From Arsenophonus sp048493715 (GTDB lineage: Bacteria > Pseudomonadota > Gammaproteobacteria > Enterobacterales > Enterobacteriaceae): a stretch of 42,692 bases of DNA. Location of the stretch: positions 1 to 42,692 of the forward strand of contig JBGDCZ010000022.1 in the NCBI GenBank assembly GCA_048493715.1. Direction: 5' to 3'. The position numbers were made by a program, and so were the translations under genes. This document shows positions 1 to 9,094 of the stretch, piece by piece. Under the pieces are notes generated by a model, which saw nothing but the letters and a program-made list of their open reading frames with translations, ran no database searches and was not told the DNA's origin. Position 1 is the first letter of the stretch; each line of letters opens with the position of its first letter.

Positions 1-879
1 AGCCTGACAGATACTGTATAAAATAACCGGTAACTGTCAACTCTAGTCTGAGCTACTACATATTAGCTTGCTAGCCATTCTATATACATACCGGCAACTT
101 TTTTAGCTATCTTAATTATGTCATTTATTATTTCTTACTACTTCACTTCGATTCTAAACTGGCTGATGATCTCATTTATCAACAACGTTTAACCGCAGGA
201 TTAATAAAATTAAGAGGTTATCAGTCTAAAAAGATTAACGCTGGGGTGAAAAAATCAGTGTTATTTTTCCTATTGGGTGTATAGGTGTGGTTATTACGCC
301 ATTATTAATATCCCTAGCCTTGGCTTAATTGAAATACCGTTCATGAATACCACTAATGTCATTCTGATTATTATGTTAAGTGTAACAACCCTAATTACCA
401 TAAGCTGCCAAGTTAATACAGATGCCATCTTAAACTCTAGTACCTTTAAGGCGAGTATGAGTGCTTGTATCTGTATTTTAGGCGTAGCATGGTTAGGTGA
501 TACTTTCGTTCAAGCTAATATTGACTGGATAAAAGCCACTGCCGGCCAACTTATTCATAATCATTCATGGATGTTGGCGGTGATCTTTTTTATCTGTTCT
601 GCACTACTATACTCTCAAGCTGCAACTGCTAAGGCATTAATGCCTCTCGCATTAGCTTTACAAGTAAGCCCATTAACCACTATTGTCTCTTTCTCTGCAG
701 TTTCCGGTCTCTTCATTTTACCAACTTATCCCACATTAGTTGCCACCGTTCAAATGGATGATACCGGCACTACCCGTATTGGTCGTTTTGTATTTAATCA
801 TCCATTTTTTATTCCCGGGACTGTTGGTGTCTTCCTATCAGTCTTTTTCGGCTTTTTATTTGGTAGCATAATTCTTTAA
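1..879 (+). pseudogene. dcuA: Decayed anaerobic C4-dicarboxylate transporter DcuA (3' part in window)
   Basis: DcuA is an inner-membrane antiporter that exchanges fumarate or aspartate for succinate in anaerobic cells. The last 200 codons (277-879) are open and closely match the DcuA C-terminus, for example FMNTTNVILIIMLSV, SACICILGVAWLGDTF, LLYSQAATAKALM and the end GTTRIGRFVFNHPFFIPGT. Upstream, recognisable DcuA sequence lies in other frames: ATFLAILIMSF near 92-126, then a shift to DSKLADDLIYQQRL near 150-190, then another shift and a TAG near 282. The gene therefore carries several frameshifts and cannot make a full carrier. The GTG at 277 is only the first start codon inside the open stretch, not a real start. 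The 5' end lies beyond the window. Position next to dsbD is as in E. coli. Identity is secure; loss of function is very likely. Confidence 0.88.
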
Positions 880-893
880 CTTTAGCACCATAC

Positions 894-924
894 AATTCAA
901 GGGCTTAAAGCCCTTGAATTTTTA
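894..924 (+). terminator. Rho-independent terminator after dcuA
   Basis: An 11-bp perfect stem (894-904 with 910-920), with a 5-base loop and a GGGC/GCCC core, is followed by a short T run. It starts 15 bases after the dcuA stop codon. It would separate dcuA from dsbD. Confidence 0.8.
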
Positions 925-1044
925 TCGTATCAATTAATATTCTTTCAACAAAATTAGATACTAAAACTTTTCCAATCCATAAATAGTAGGTTATAGTTCA
1001 ATCATCATCTTATTTTTAACTTATCGCCTATTTTAAAATTCATT

Positions 1045-2808
1045 ATGTATCGATGTCTTTATGTTTTAGGTTACTTACTATTACTATGTGGGATATTCCT
1101 TTTATCAACCGCAGCATATGCTATTTTTGAAAACGCGGGAATGAATCGCTTGCTCTCTGCTGAGCAAGCTTTTATGTTTGATTTTGAACAAAAAGAAAAC
1201 AAACTGATATTAAATTGGCAAATTCAACCCGGCTATTACCTCTATCAAAAGCAGATCAAGTTTCACCCCAATCATGCAAAGCTCGGTAAATATCAATTAC
1301 CAAAAGGTAAATATCATGAAGATGAATTTTTTGGTAAAACAGTGGGTTATTTTAATAATTTAGCTATTAATATTCCTATTATAAGCGCAACAAAGCAAGC
1401 CAGCATCGAAGTGATATATCAAGGCTGTGCCGCTGAGAGCTACTGTTACCCACCAGAAACAAAAATTATTCCACTTAACCCAGTCATTGGAACAGCTAAA
1501 AAACCGCCAACAATTAGCAAATCTGTTCCGTCAAATACTAGCTCGTCAGTGGAAAAAAATACTAAACAAAAAACAGAACAACCTTTTTCACCTTTATGGG
1601 CGCTGCTATTCGGTATTGGTGTTGCTTTTACTCCTTGCGTTTTGCCTATGTACCCGTTAATTTCAGGCATTATATTAGGTAAGCAACGGCCAAAAAGCAT
1701 CATAAAAATCTTTTGGTTAGCTTTTAGTTACATTCAAGGAATGGCTCTCACTTACACGCTGTTGGGGCTGATTGTTGCAGCGGCCGGATTATCATTTCAA
1801 GCAACCTTACAGCACCCCTATGTTTTGATCATAATTTCCGCACTGTTTATTCTACTGGCACTTTCCATGTTTGGTTTATATAACCTACAACTACCATCTT
1901 CGCTGCAAACCAAACTGATTAAATGGAGCGACCATCAAAAAAGAGGATCTTATTTTGGGGTATTTATTATGGGAGCCCTGGCCGGACTTATCTGTTCTCC
2001 CTGCACCACAGCTCCACTCAGTACCATTCTACTTTATATTGCCCAAAGTGGTGACATACTAATAGGCAGCCTAACAATTTATCTCTATGCGTTAGGTATG
2101 GGGTTACCACTAATTGGCATAATATTATTCGGCCACCGACTATTGCCACTTAGTGGTCCCTGGATGCAATATGTTAAAGAAGCTTTTGGCTTTGTGATCT
2201 TAGCATTACCGATTTTCTTGCTTGAACGAATTTTTGGCGAGATCTGGAGCCTTAGATTAACCAGTTTATTAATCACATCATTTTGCATATGGCTGTTTAT
2301 TTTATTACTTAAAAAACATAACGACTGGGCGCGTATTGGTCAGATCTTATTTTTACTATTGGCTATCATTGCAGCCCACCCTCTGCAACATGCGATTTGG
2401 CAAACATCTGTCCTATCACTATCACCAACCGACACAGACTTAAAATTTAAACAAGTAAAAAATTGGCAGGAAATAAAGCAAGCAATGACCAATAATGCTA
2501 ACAAGATAATCATGCTTGATTTTTATGCTGATTGGTGTATCGCGTGTAAGGAATTTGAAAAATACACCTTTAGTGATCCTAGGGTCAAAAGCAAGCTGGA
2601 TAACATGTTACTACTACAAGCCAATGTGACAGAAAACAATACTGAACAAAAATCGCTACTACAATATCTCGATGTCTATGGATTACCTACTATTATTTTC
2701 TATGATGATAAAGGCGTAGAATTACCCAATTCACGGGTTTACGGTTTCATGAATAGCAAAATGTTCTATCAACATTTAGAACAACTTACGGAAGGGAAAG
2801 AGAAATAA
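1045..2808 (+). CDS. dsbD: Thiol:disulfide interchange protein DsbD
   Basis: DsbD carries electrons from cytoplasmic thioredoxin across the inner membrane to periplasmic DsbC, DsbG and CcmG. The protein is 587 aa, slightly longer than E. coli DsbD. Residues 1-26 form a signal peptide ending AYA. The periplasmic alpha domain has Cys128 and Cys134 (YQGCAAESYCYPPETK). The eight-helix beta domain has the redox Cys198 in FTPCVLPMYP and Cys317 in GLICSPCTTAP. The thioredoxin-like gamma domain has the WCIAC pair Cys498/Cys501 near the C-terminus. All six redox cysteines are present, so it looks functional, in contrast to its neighbours dcuA and yjdC. No clear ribosome binding site precedes the ATG, but the next ATG (residue 33) would remove the signal peptide. 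In E. coli cutA sits between dcuA and dsbD; it is absent here. Confidence 0.96.
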   Translation: MYRCLYVLGYLLLLCGIFLLSTAAYAIFENAGMNRLLSAEQAFMFDFEQKENKLILNWQIQPGYYLYQKQIKFHPNHAKLGKYQLPKGKYHEDEFFGKTVGYFNNLAINIPIISATKQASIEVIYQGCAAESYCYPPETKIIPLNPVIGTAKKPPTISKSVPSNTSSSVEKNTKQKTEQPFSPLWALLFGIGVAFTPCVLPMYPLISGIILGKQRPKSIIKIFWLAFSYIQGMALTYTLLGLIVAAAGLSFQATLQHPYVLIIISALFILLALSMFGLYNLQLPSSLQTKLIKWSDHQKRGSYFGVFIMGALAGLICSPCTTAPLSTILLYIAQSGDILIGSLTIYLYALGMGLPLIGIILFGHRLLPLSGPWMQYVKEAFGFVILALPIFLLERIFGEIWSLRLTSLLITSFCIWLFILLLKKHNDWARIGQILFLLLAIIAAHPLQHAIWQTSVLSLSPTDTDLKFKQVKNWQEIKQAMTNNANKIIMLDFYADWCIACKEFEKYTFSDPRVKSKLDNMLLLQANVTENNTEQKSLLQYLDVYGLPTIIFYDDKGVELPNSRVYGFMNSKMFYQHLEQLTEGKEK

Positions 2809-2810
2809 AT

Positions 2811-3344
2811 ATGCAACTTGAACAAGTACTTAGTTCTGTACTACAACTATTAGAACAACAGGGCCTTAGCTGCAATACTGAAACTTTACTTAATAAACTT
2901 AAACTTGACTTTAATCAATCGCGTCAATTTTGGCCAAATGATGAAGCGTTGCTATATAATTGTTTACGTTACCATAGTAAACAGATTGAAAGCTGGCAAC
3001 AACAGCTACAACTAAATGACCAACTTTCTCCGGAAGAAAAACTATTAGCGTGCTATAACCAGTTAGTCCAAAAAGTTACCGATAATCGTTTTCCAGGCTG
3101 CCTATTTATCACTGCATGCAGTATCTTTCCTGATCAAGAACACCCAATACATCAGCTAATTTAACAACAAAAACAACTATCATTTAATTTTAGCCTCTAG
3201 CTGTTAAGACAACTAGACATCGACGATAGCGAACAAGTTGCTAAACAAATAGAGCTGATTTTAGAAGGTTGCCTAAGCAAATTACTGGTTAAACGAAATA
3301 TTGAAGATGTATTTATCGCCAAATTATTGGCAGAAGGTATCTAA
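2811..3344 (+). pseudogene. yjdC: Broken TetR-family regulator YjdC
   Basis: YjdC is a TetR-family transcriptional regulator of about 190 aa encoded just after dsbD in enterobacteria. The first 117 codons are open and match its N-terminal helix-turn-helix part and the core (RQFWPNDEALLYNCLRYHSK, RFPGCLFITACSIFPD, HPIHQL). A TAA at 3162-3164 interrupts the gene; a second in-frame stop (TAG) follows 13 codons later. In the same frame the C-terminal part is still readable (DDSEQVAKQIELILEGCLSKLLV) up to a TAA at 3342-3344. The two nonsense changes leave a protein lacking most of the ligand-binding domain. The start is 2 bases after the dsbD stop, so the two were probably co-transcribed. The truncated 117-aa product could still be made, but regulation by it is unlikely. 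Confidence 0.87.
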
Positions 3345-3509
3345 CCATTGCTAAATGTAGAAAAAATGACGCATTAAATTTAGACAATCATTAAAAAGAT
3401 TAATCATCGTTATTTCAGCACAAAAAAACAGCAAACAAACATGATTTAGCGTTTTTTACCGGAAGATAGATTGACGAGCTGTATCGAATAAGGTTTAATG
3501 CGCCCCGTT

Positions 3510-3585
3510 GCCCGGATAGCTCAGTCGGTAGAGCAGAGGATTGAAAATCCTCGTGTCGGTGGTTCGATTCCGCCTCCGGGCACCA
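3510..3585 (+). tRNA. pheU: tRNA-Phe (anticodon GAA)
   Basis: A complete 76-base cloverleaf with an encoded CCA end. The acceptor stem GCCCGGA pairs with TCCGGGC, the D-loop is AGCTCAGTCGGTAGAGC, the anticodon loop TTGAAAA puts GAA at 3543-3545, and the T-arm holds GGTTCGATTCC. In E. coli the pheU copy also follows yjdC. Phe tRNA genes are frequent integration sites for genomic islands, and a polysaccharide cluster starts about 275 bases downstream, but I saw no integrase and no repeated 3' end of the tRNA. The stretch 3586-3860 holds no gene and no convincing terminator. Confidence 0.98.
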
Positions 3586-3860
3586 AATGTATCCCTAAAG
3601 TCTACCGAACGGTGTCTCATCTTAACATCAGTTGCGATCACACCATTTACTAAAAAAATGAATTTATGTGGTTAAGTATTTGTTTTTTTAAACGTTTTAA
3701 TTTGTCAGAATTAGCTTTTATTACAACCATTATGCTCATCGATTATTCTTTATTACACAATTAACATTAAGCGAAAATCAATAGACTAAATACACACTGG
3801 AGATAATACTCCCTAGCCTATTGATGTCACTAGTATTATTATGGCAAAGTCAGAAATTTT

Positions 3861-5726
3861 TTATAAAAACAAATCGCAAATTTTATCTTTAGGATTGAAA
3901 TCAAGCGGTGCTTTAAGCAATAGCTTTCTTAAGGAAGTCAAATTTCTCTCACGACAGTAATAGTCGATATTATTAATTAATTCAATTAACTGCTCCCAAT
4001 CCAAGAATTTTTCCTCTGCTGTCATAATCAAAGGATGAGAAGTACCCAAAATATTATCACCAATCAAGAGTTCTTCATAAAGTTTTTCACCAGGACGCAA
4101 ACCTGTTATCTGAATTTCAATATCACCTTCTGGATTATTTTCATCTTTCAATGAAAGTCCTGATAAATTGATCATTTTTATTGCTAGATCATAAATTTTT
4201 ACAGGGTTTCCCATATCCAAAACAAAAACATCACCACTTTTACCCATCGCACCTGCTTGTATCACTAATTGAGCGGCTTCATGGATAGTCATAAAGTATC
4301 GAGTAATATTTTTATGTGTTAACGTTATAGGGCCTCCCTGAGCTATCTGTTTTTCAAATAATGGAACGACAGAACCCGATGAACCTAACACGTTCCCAAA
4401 TCTTACCATCGAATAGTGTGTTTTCGATTTAGTATTTGCTAGAGCTTGTAATATCAGCTCTGCAAATCTTTTAGTCGCTCCCATTACATTTGTTGGCCTA
4501 ACCGCTTTATCAGTGGAAATTAAAACAAATTTCTCTACTTGACAATCACTTGCAGCTTCAGCTAAAAATAACGTACCAAATATATTATTTTGAATACCTT
4601 CAATTATATTATATTCAACCAATGGAACATGCTTATAAGCAGCAGCATGATAAATTGTCTGAATATTAAATTTCCTTAACAAAAATCTCAGTTTATCTTT
4701 ATTTTTTATATCTCCTAATATCGGAATTATATTAATGTTACTACTTTTTAATAATGACATCAGTTCATAATGTATAGAATAGAGAGAGAATTCTGAAATT
4801 TCATATAATACTAATTGGGTAGGATTTTGTTTAATAATTTGTCGACAAAGCTCTGAACCAATCGAACCTCCAGCTCCAGTGACTAATATATTTTTACCAG
4901 TGATATTTTTAGATAATAATTCTATCATAGGAGAGATTTGTTCTCTTCCGAGAATATCAGCAATAGATACCCTTTTAAGAGCACTAATCTTCGCCGTACC
5001 ATTAACAAGTTCATTAAAATTTGGTATTGTCAGCAACTCACAATGAAATTTTTCTAGGTATTGTAAAATTTCCTTTTTTCTATTGTTGCTTATCTGCGGC
5101 ATTGCAAGGAGAATTTTTTTAATTTGTTTCCTTTTTACTAAATTTTCTACCTTATTTATAGAATAAACTCTTAGACCTTGTATAGTATGGTTATTTTTTA
5201 GTGGATTATCATCAATAAAACAAATTGGGTTAAGTTCTTTATGCTCTCTTAATATTGTTACAAGTTGTCTTCCTGACTCTCCCGCTCCATATATTAATAC
5301 CGGAATCCCTTTATTAGTCATAATGTTAATTAAGTTTCTATAAAAGATACGCGAACCGCATAAAAATATGACTAAAAGGAAAAAATAAATTATAGGAACA
5401 GTTCTTGGTAAAAACGCTTGCTGATAAAGAGACAAAGCAATCAGAAATATTGATGAAACAATAGAGCCAATAAACGTCCATTTAAAAATACTTATATTCA
5501 CATATCTGATGATGGCTCGATAAAACCCAATTCGAATAAAGAAAAAAATAGAAACAACAATCGTCAAAGAGATAACGAACCAGTGAGAATAACTAAAAAG
5601 AGGTGTATCTCTATCTAATCTAAGCCATAATGCTCCCCAATAAGAACAAAACATAATAGTCACATCAACGAATAATAACACTATCAATTTTAATAATCTG
5701 GTTTTACTTAATGCTAGGGTTTTCAT
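3861..5726 (-). CDS. wbpM: WbpM-type UDP-GlcNAc 4,6-dehydratase, membrane-bound
   Basis: Family members convert UDP-GlcNAc to UDP-2-acetamido-2,6-dideoxy-4-ketohexose, the precursor of QuiNAc, FucNAc and 4-amino-trideoxy sugars. The 621-aa protein has four hydrophobic segments in about residues 10-125, a first Rossmann motif GAGESG (147-152), and the short-chain dehydrogenase domain with GAGGSIG (284-290). The active-site stretch is STDKAVRPTNVMGATKR (about 404-420), where Met415 and Lys419 take the places of the Tyr and Lys of other SDR enzymes, as in WbpM. It is the last gene of the operon, 9 bases after the sugar transferase, as wbpM is last in the P. aeruginosa cluster. An aminotransferase is encoded two genes upstream, so the keto sugar is probably aminated at C4. 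It is intact. Confidence 0.93.
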   Translation of the reverse strand: MKTLALSKTRLLKLIVLLFVDVTIMFCSYWGALWLRLDRDTPLFSYSHWFVISLTIVVSIFFFIRIGFYRAIIRYVNISIFKWTFIGSIVSSIFLIALSLYQQAFLPRTVPIIYFFLLVIFLCGSRIFYRNLINIMTNKGIPVLIYGAGESGRQLVTILREHKELNPICFIDDNPLKNNHTIQGLRVYSINKVENLVKRKQIKKILLAMPQISNNRKKEILQYLEKFHCELLTIPNFNELVNGTAKISALKRVSIADILGREQISPMIELLSKNITGKNILVTGAGGSIGSELCRQIIKQNPTQLVLYEISEFSLYSIHYELMSLLKSSNINIIPILGDIKNKDKLRFLLRKFNIQTIYHAAAYKHVPLVEYNIIEGIQNNIFGTLFLAEAASDCQVEKFVLISTDKAVRPTNVMGATKRFAELILQALANTKSKTHYSMVRFGNVLGSSGSVVPLFEKQIAQGGPITLTHKNITRYFMTIHEAAQLVIQAGAMGKSGDVFVLDMGNPVKIYDLAIKMINLSGLSLKDENNPEGDIEIQITGLRPGEKLYEELLIGDNILGTSHPLIMTAEEKFLDWEQLIELINNIDYYCRERNLTSLRKLLLKAPLDFNPKDKICDLFL

Positions 5727-5735
5727 TTTATTACT

Positions 5736-6347
5736 TTATCTTTTGAATATTTTAGAAATCGTCATAAAAATGACCTTCATATCAAATAGAATAGATCTCT
5801 TTTGTGTATATTTAATATAATACTCTGCCTTTATTGGCATAATAGCATCAATATATGCTTGTTGCGGATCTGGATATTTTGACAAAATACAACTCTCATC
5901 GATCATTTCAATAGAAGCAAGATCAGTAATACCTGGTTTGACTGACAATATTTGTTTTCTAATTCTATGTGGATACATATTCATGAATTTAGGTACTTCT
6001 GGTCTTGGACCGACTAAACTCATCGTTCCTTGTAAAACATCAATAAGTTGTGCAAGTTCATCAATTTTATACTTACGAATAAATTTTCCTGAACGAGTAA
6101 TTCTGCTATCATTTCCAATAGTAAGTTGGCCTTGCTGTTCAGAATTCGCTGTCATACTTCTGAATTTGTGTATATAAAAAGTCTTGCCATGCAAACCTAC
6201 CCGTAGTTGCCGGAAAAAAATGGGGCCTGAAGAATCAATTTTTATCCAGATAGCTATTCCAATAAGTAAAGGCGATAAAATAACTAATCCTAATAGTGAT
6301 ACCAAAATATCCAATAATCTCTTAATAAAAAAGTAATGAGTTTTCAT
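5736..6347 (-). CDS. PglC/WcaJ-type undecaprenyl-phosphate sugar phosphotransferase
   Basis: This enzyme transfers a sugar-1-phosphate from a UDP-sugar to undecaprenyl phosphate, starting assembly of each repeat unit on the inner membrane. At 203 aa it has the minimal size of the PglC subfamily: one N-terminal re-entrant hydrophobic segment (about 12-34) and the catalytic domain with RSMT, the Asp96-Glu97 pair in KIDELAQLIDVL, and LVGPRPE (111-117). The ATG follows directly on the stop of the upstream aminotransferase gene, so translation is probably coupled. With the dehydratase and aminotransferase on either side, the likely donor is a UDP-2-acetamido-4-amino-2,4,6-trideoxyhexose; this is inferred from context, not visible in the sequence. 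Confidence 0.92.
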   Translation of the reverse strand: MKTHYFFIKRLLDILVSLLGLVILSPLLIGIAIWIKIDSSGPIFFRQLRVGLHGKTFYIHKFRSMTANSEQQGQLTIGNDSRITRSGKFIRKYKIDELAQLIDVLQGTMSLVGPRPEVPKFMNMYPHRIRKQILSVKPGITDLASIEMIDESCILSKYPDPQQAYIDAIMPIKAEYYIKYTQKRSILFDMKVIFMTISKIFKR

Positions 6348-7502
6348 TTAAAGTAAAATCTCTTTTATTGCATCGATCACCCTTAATTGATCATTTTGTG
6401 TCATTGCGGTATATAGAGGAATTGATATTATGTTTTGATAAGCTTGTTCTGCCACAGGAAAATTACCGGGTTTTAAGTTATACCTATCACGCCAGACAGG
6501 ATGTTTATGTAACGGAATAAAGTGTACCGAGCAACCAATATTCTTCTTAGACATTTCAACGATAAAATCATTTCTACCAATACTGACGGAATCATCAAGC
6601 CTAATAGGATACAAATGCCATGCATGTTGACCATTTTCAGCTGCTTTTTCCGGCAAAATAAGCGGTAATTCTTTAAAAGCATTATCATAGATATTTGCCA
6701 TTTTTTCTCTAGTTCTCTGGAAAGAATCTAAACGTCTAAGTTGATGGATACCAATTGCAGCAGCGATATCAGGCATATTATACTTAAAGCCAGGTTCAAC
6801 AACCTCATAAAACCAAGCCGGGGTTTTTGATTGGTAGCGATCAAATGTATCACGACTAATACCATGTAAGCGCATTATCTTAGCTCTAGCTATTATATTC
6901 GGATCTTTAGATACTAACATTCCACCTTCTGCCGTAGTCATTGTTTTATTTGCATAGAAGCTAAATACAGTCACATCAGTATCTAATGTTCCAATAAGTT
7001 TTCCATTATAAATAGTGGGTAAAGCATGAGCTGCATCCTCGACTATTTTTAAATTATTTTCTCTCGCAATAGGTATAATTTTTTCCATATCACAAGCTAA
7101 ACCAGCAAAATGAACCGGAATAACGGCTTTAGTTTTATTTGTGATAGCCATTTCAAGAGCCACTGGATCCATATTTAATGAGTTTTTACGACAGTCAACA
7201 AAAACAGGATCCGCGCCTAAATAACGAACAACTTCTGCTGTCGATGTGAAAGTATAAGTTGGCACAATAACTTCATCACCTGGACCAATACCCACCGCTT
7301 CCAATGCTAAATGTAACCCTGCAGTTGCAGAATTCAATGCAATAGCCTGAACATTACTTCCTAGATAACTAGCAAAATCTTGTTCAAATTGTTTCGCTTT
7401 TGGCCCAGTGGTGATCCAACCACTTTTTAACGAATCAACAACTTCATCAATTTCCTCTTGCCCAATTTCAGGAAAAGAGAAGGGTAAAAATCCATTATTC
7501 AT
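6348..7502 (-). CDS. DegT/DnrJ/EryC1 sugar aminotransferase (ArnB/PglE type)
   Basis: A PLP-dependent aminotransferase of 384 aa acting on a nucleotide-4-keto sugar with glutamate as donor. Family motifs are the start FLPFSFPEIGQEEIDEV, SGWITTGPK (27-35), NSATAGLHLAL, VEDAAHA (154-160), and the PLP lysine Lys186 in FYANKTMTTAEGG. The N-terminus resembles ArnB, but no other arn genes are present, and the neighbouring WbpM-type dehydratase makes a 4-keto substrate of the PglE kind. The gene overlaps the upstream glycosyltransferase by 8 bases and is followed directly by the sugar phosphotransferase. It probably yields a UDP-4-amino-4,6-dideoxy-GlcNAc or GalNAc; the C4 configuration cannot be read from sequence. 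Confidence 0.92.
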   Translation of the reverse strand: MNNGFLPFSFPEIGQEEIDEVVDSLKSGWITTGPKAKQFEQDFASYLGSNVQAIALNSATAGLHLALEAVGIGPGDEVIVPTYTFTSTAEVVRYLGADPVFVDCRKNSLNMDPVALEMAITNKTKAVIPVHFAGLACDMEKIIPIARENNLKIVEDAAHALPTIYNGKLIGTLDTDVTVFSFYANKTMTTAEGGMLVSKDPNIIARAKIMRLHGISRDTFDRYQSKTPAWFYEVVEPGFKYNMPDIAAAIGIHQLRRLDSFQRTREKMANIYDNAFKELPLILPEKAAENGQHAWHLYPIRLDDSVSIGRNDFIVEMSKKNIGCSVHFIPLHKHPVWRDRYNLKPGNFPVAEQAYQNIISIPLYTAMTQNDQLRVIDAIKEILL

Positions 7503-8742
7503 TAGAAATGACCTTTAAAAATTTATTGGCAAGAACAGTATATGTATGATTTTTAATAACGAAATCACGCCCTGATGTTTTCATTTTTACTGCAACACTT
7601 TTATCTAAATGACTTAATTTAAGTATGCCATGAACAATTGCTTCTGGATTTTCTGGTTCCACTGAGATACCACAGGATGCATCTTGAACAAAATCATTAC
7701 CAGCAGAGACCGAATGTAATATCAGACATTCGGCCATCATATAATCAAACAACTTATTTGGCGCAATACCAAAACGATAGATAGGTTTTTTACGCCAACC
7801 TATATAAGCAATATCAAAATATGATAATAATACAGGAATCGCTTTCTTTCCGATTTGATTATGAAATGTTACGTTATCTAGATTTAATGTTTTTGAGAGT
7901 TTTATAAGATTATTTTTTTCAAGTCCATCTCCAACAATTAAAAAATGGAAATTGGAATTTTTAATTAAGCACGCAGCTTGGAGTAAATATTCCATCGCAT
8001 TAGGCTTACCGAGAGAACCTGCATAGCCTATGATACATTTATTTTCTTTTTTTAACGAATCAATAATATTTTGCAAGCTATCAGGTAGCGGGAAGGTATT
8101 ATCCTTATTCCAATCATCGGTAACAACACCATTCGACACGATATGAAGTTTATTTAGATCTAGACCATGTGTATACATATGATCATGTACATTTGGCAAT
8201 ATTGAAACCACAATATCTGAATTTTTATAAGCAAAATCTTCAGCCGCCTGACACCATCTCATAAAAGGATTATTAGGAGATATATTACTCAGTTCTATAG
8301 GAGAAAGTGGCCATAGATCGTGTACCTCAAAAACTAATTTTGTATTATTACGTTTTGCCAAATAGTAAGCGACATAGATATCTAACGGATATGTACTAGA
8401 CGCAATAACAACATCAGGTTTAAATTCTTGACTTATTTTTTTTGCTCTTAAAAATACACCGAATAAAAAAGACAAAATATTTAAAAGTCTACCCAAACCA
8501 TTTGTCTTATATTTTATACCTTTTATCCATAAGTATGGAATATCATCAATTCTTTCTAAAAAAGGTTGTAAATATTTACTTTCAGGTTGAATCTTTCTTA
8601 GATGAGAAAAAGAACTAGCAATAACCTTAACATTGTGGCCTAATTTTATCCATTCGCGTGATAGATAATAAGGCCGATATTCCATGCCATACTTTGGACT
8701 GCCTGCATAATGATTGATATATAGTATATTCACTATAAGCAT
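7495..8742 (-). CDS. Glycosyltransferase family 4, WbuB-like
   Basis: A GT-B fold retaining glycosyltransferase of 415 aa. Its N-terminus ILYINHYAGSPKYGMEYRPY is typical of the WbuB group, which includes enzymes that transfer L-fucosamine to O-antigen precursors. The N-terminal acceptor domain contains FEVHDLWPLSP; the C-terminal GT4 donor domain has IGYAGSLGKPNAMEYLL (about 240-256), FLIVGDG and FGIAPNKLFDYMMAEC with the conserved acidic region after it. The genes for making UDP-L-FucNAc (fnlABC) are absent here, so its donor is unknown. An alternative GTG start lies three codons in. It overlaps the next gene by 8 bases. It lacks membrane segments and would act on the inner face of the membrane. 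Confidence 0.88.
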   Translation of the reverse strand: MLIVNILYINHYAGSPKYGMEYRPYYLSREWIKLGHNVKVIASSFSHLRKIQPESKYLQPFLERIDDIPYLWIKGIKYKTNGLGRLLNILSFLFGVFLRAKKISQEFKPDVVIASSTYPLDIYVAYYLAKRNNTKLVFEVHDLWPLSPIELSNISPNNPFMRWCQAAEDFAYKNSDIVVSILPNVHDHMYTHGLDLNKLHIVSNGVVTDDWNKDNTFPLPDSLQNIIDSLKKENKCIIGYAGSLGKPNAMEYLLQAACLIKNSNFHFLIVGDGLEKNNLIKLSKTLNLDNVTFHNQIGKKAIPVLLSYFDIAYIGWRKKPIYRFGIAPNKLFDYMMAECLILHSVSAGNDFVQDASCGISVEPENPEAIVHGILKLSHLDKSVAVKMKTSGRDFVIKNHTYTVLANKFLKVISNE

Positions 8743-9094
8743 CCTGATAATATTAATAATTTCTTACTCATAATTATTTATTGATAAATATTGCTATAAT
8801 TTAATAAAATAATCTTTATTTAATTAGAATATTTGATAATAATTAGAAAGATAATGAACTTATTTCTAATAATAAAATAAAAATTTTAATAGGTAATTAT
8901 TTTTCTAATTGCTGTTTACGTTTTTTCTAAAAACATCAAAGATAACATTTTTACTAAATTTTTTAATATCAAAACAATAGGGATGAATTCTAACTTTTGT
9001 AAATAAAAAATTTTGTCATTTATAAAATAAATATTTAAATATTATATAAACGATTTCATATTTATATATGATGTCTCCCATAGTGATATTCTAT
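8743..9094. other. Intra-operon gap, no gene seen
   Basis: About 350 very AT-rich bases between the amidotransferase gene and the WbuB-like gene. No ORF, no GC-rich hairpin with a T run, and no recognisable remnant was found. If the operon is one transcript it must read through this stretch. Confidence 0.6.

Noticed and set aside
1446..1703. Antisense and alternate-frame ORFs over dsbD and other real genes
   Set aside because: They lie wholly inside well-supported genes in other frames and lack any recognisable features.
3803..3842. Inverted repeat ATAATACT/AGTATTAT downstream of the wbpM-like gene as operon terminator
   Set aside because: Stem is all weak pairs with a loop of over 20 bases and no T run follows in the direction of transcription.
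6348..7502. ArnB of the lipid A aminoarabinose pathway
   Set aside because: N-terminal resemblance only; no arnA, arnC, arnD or arnT nearby, while a WbpM-type dehydratase and PglC-like transferase give a better context.
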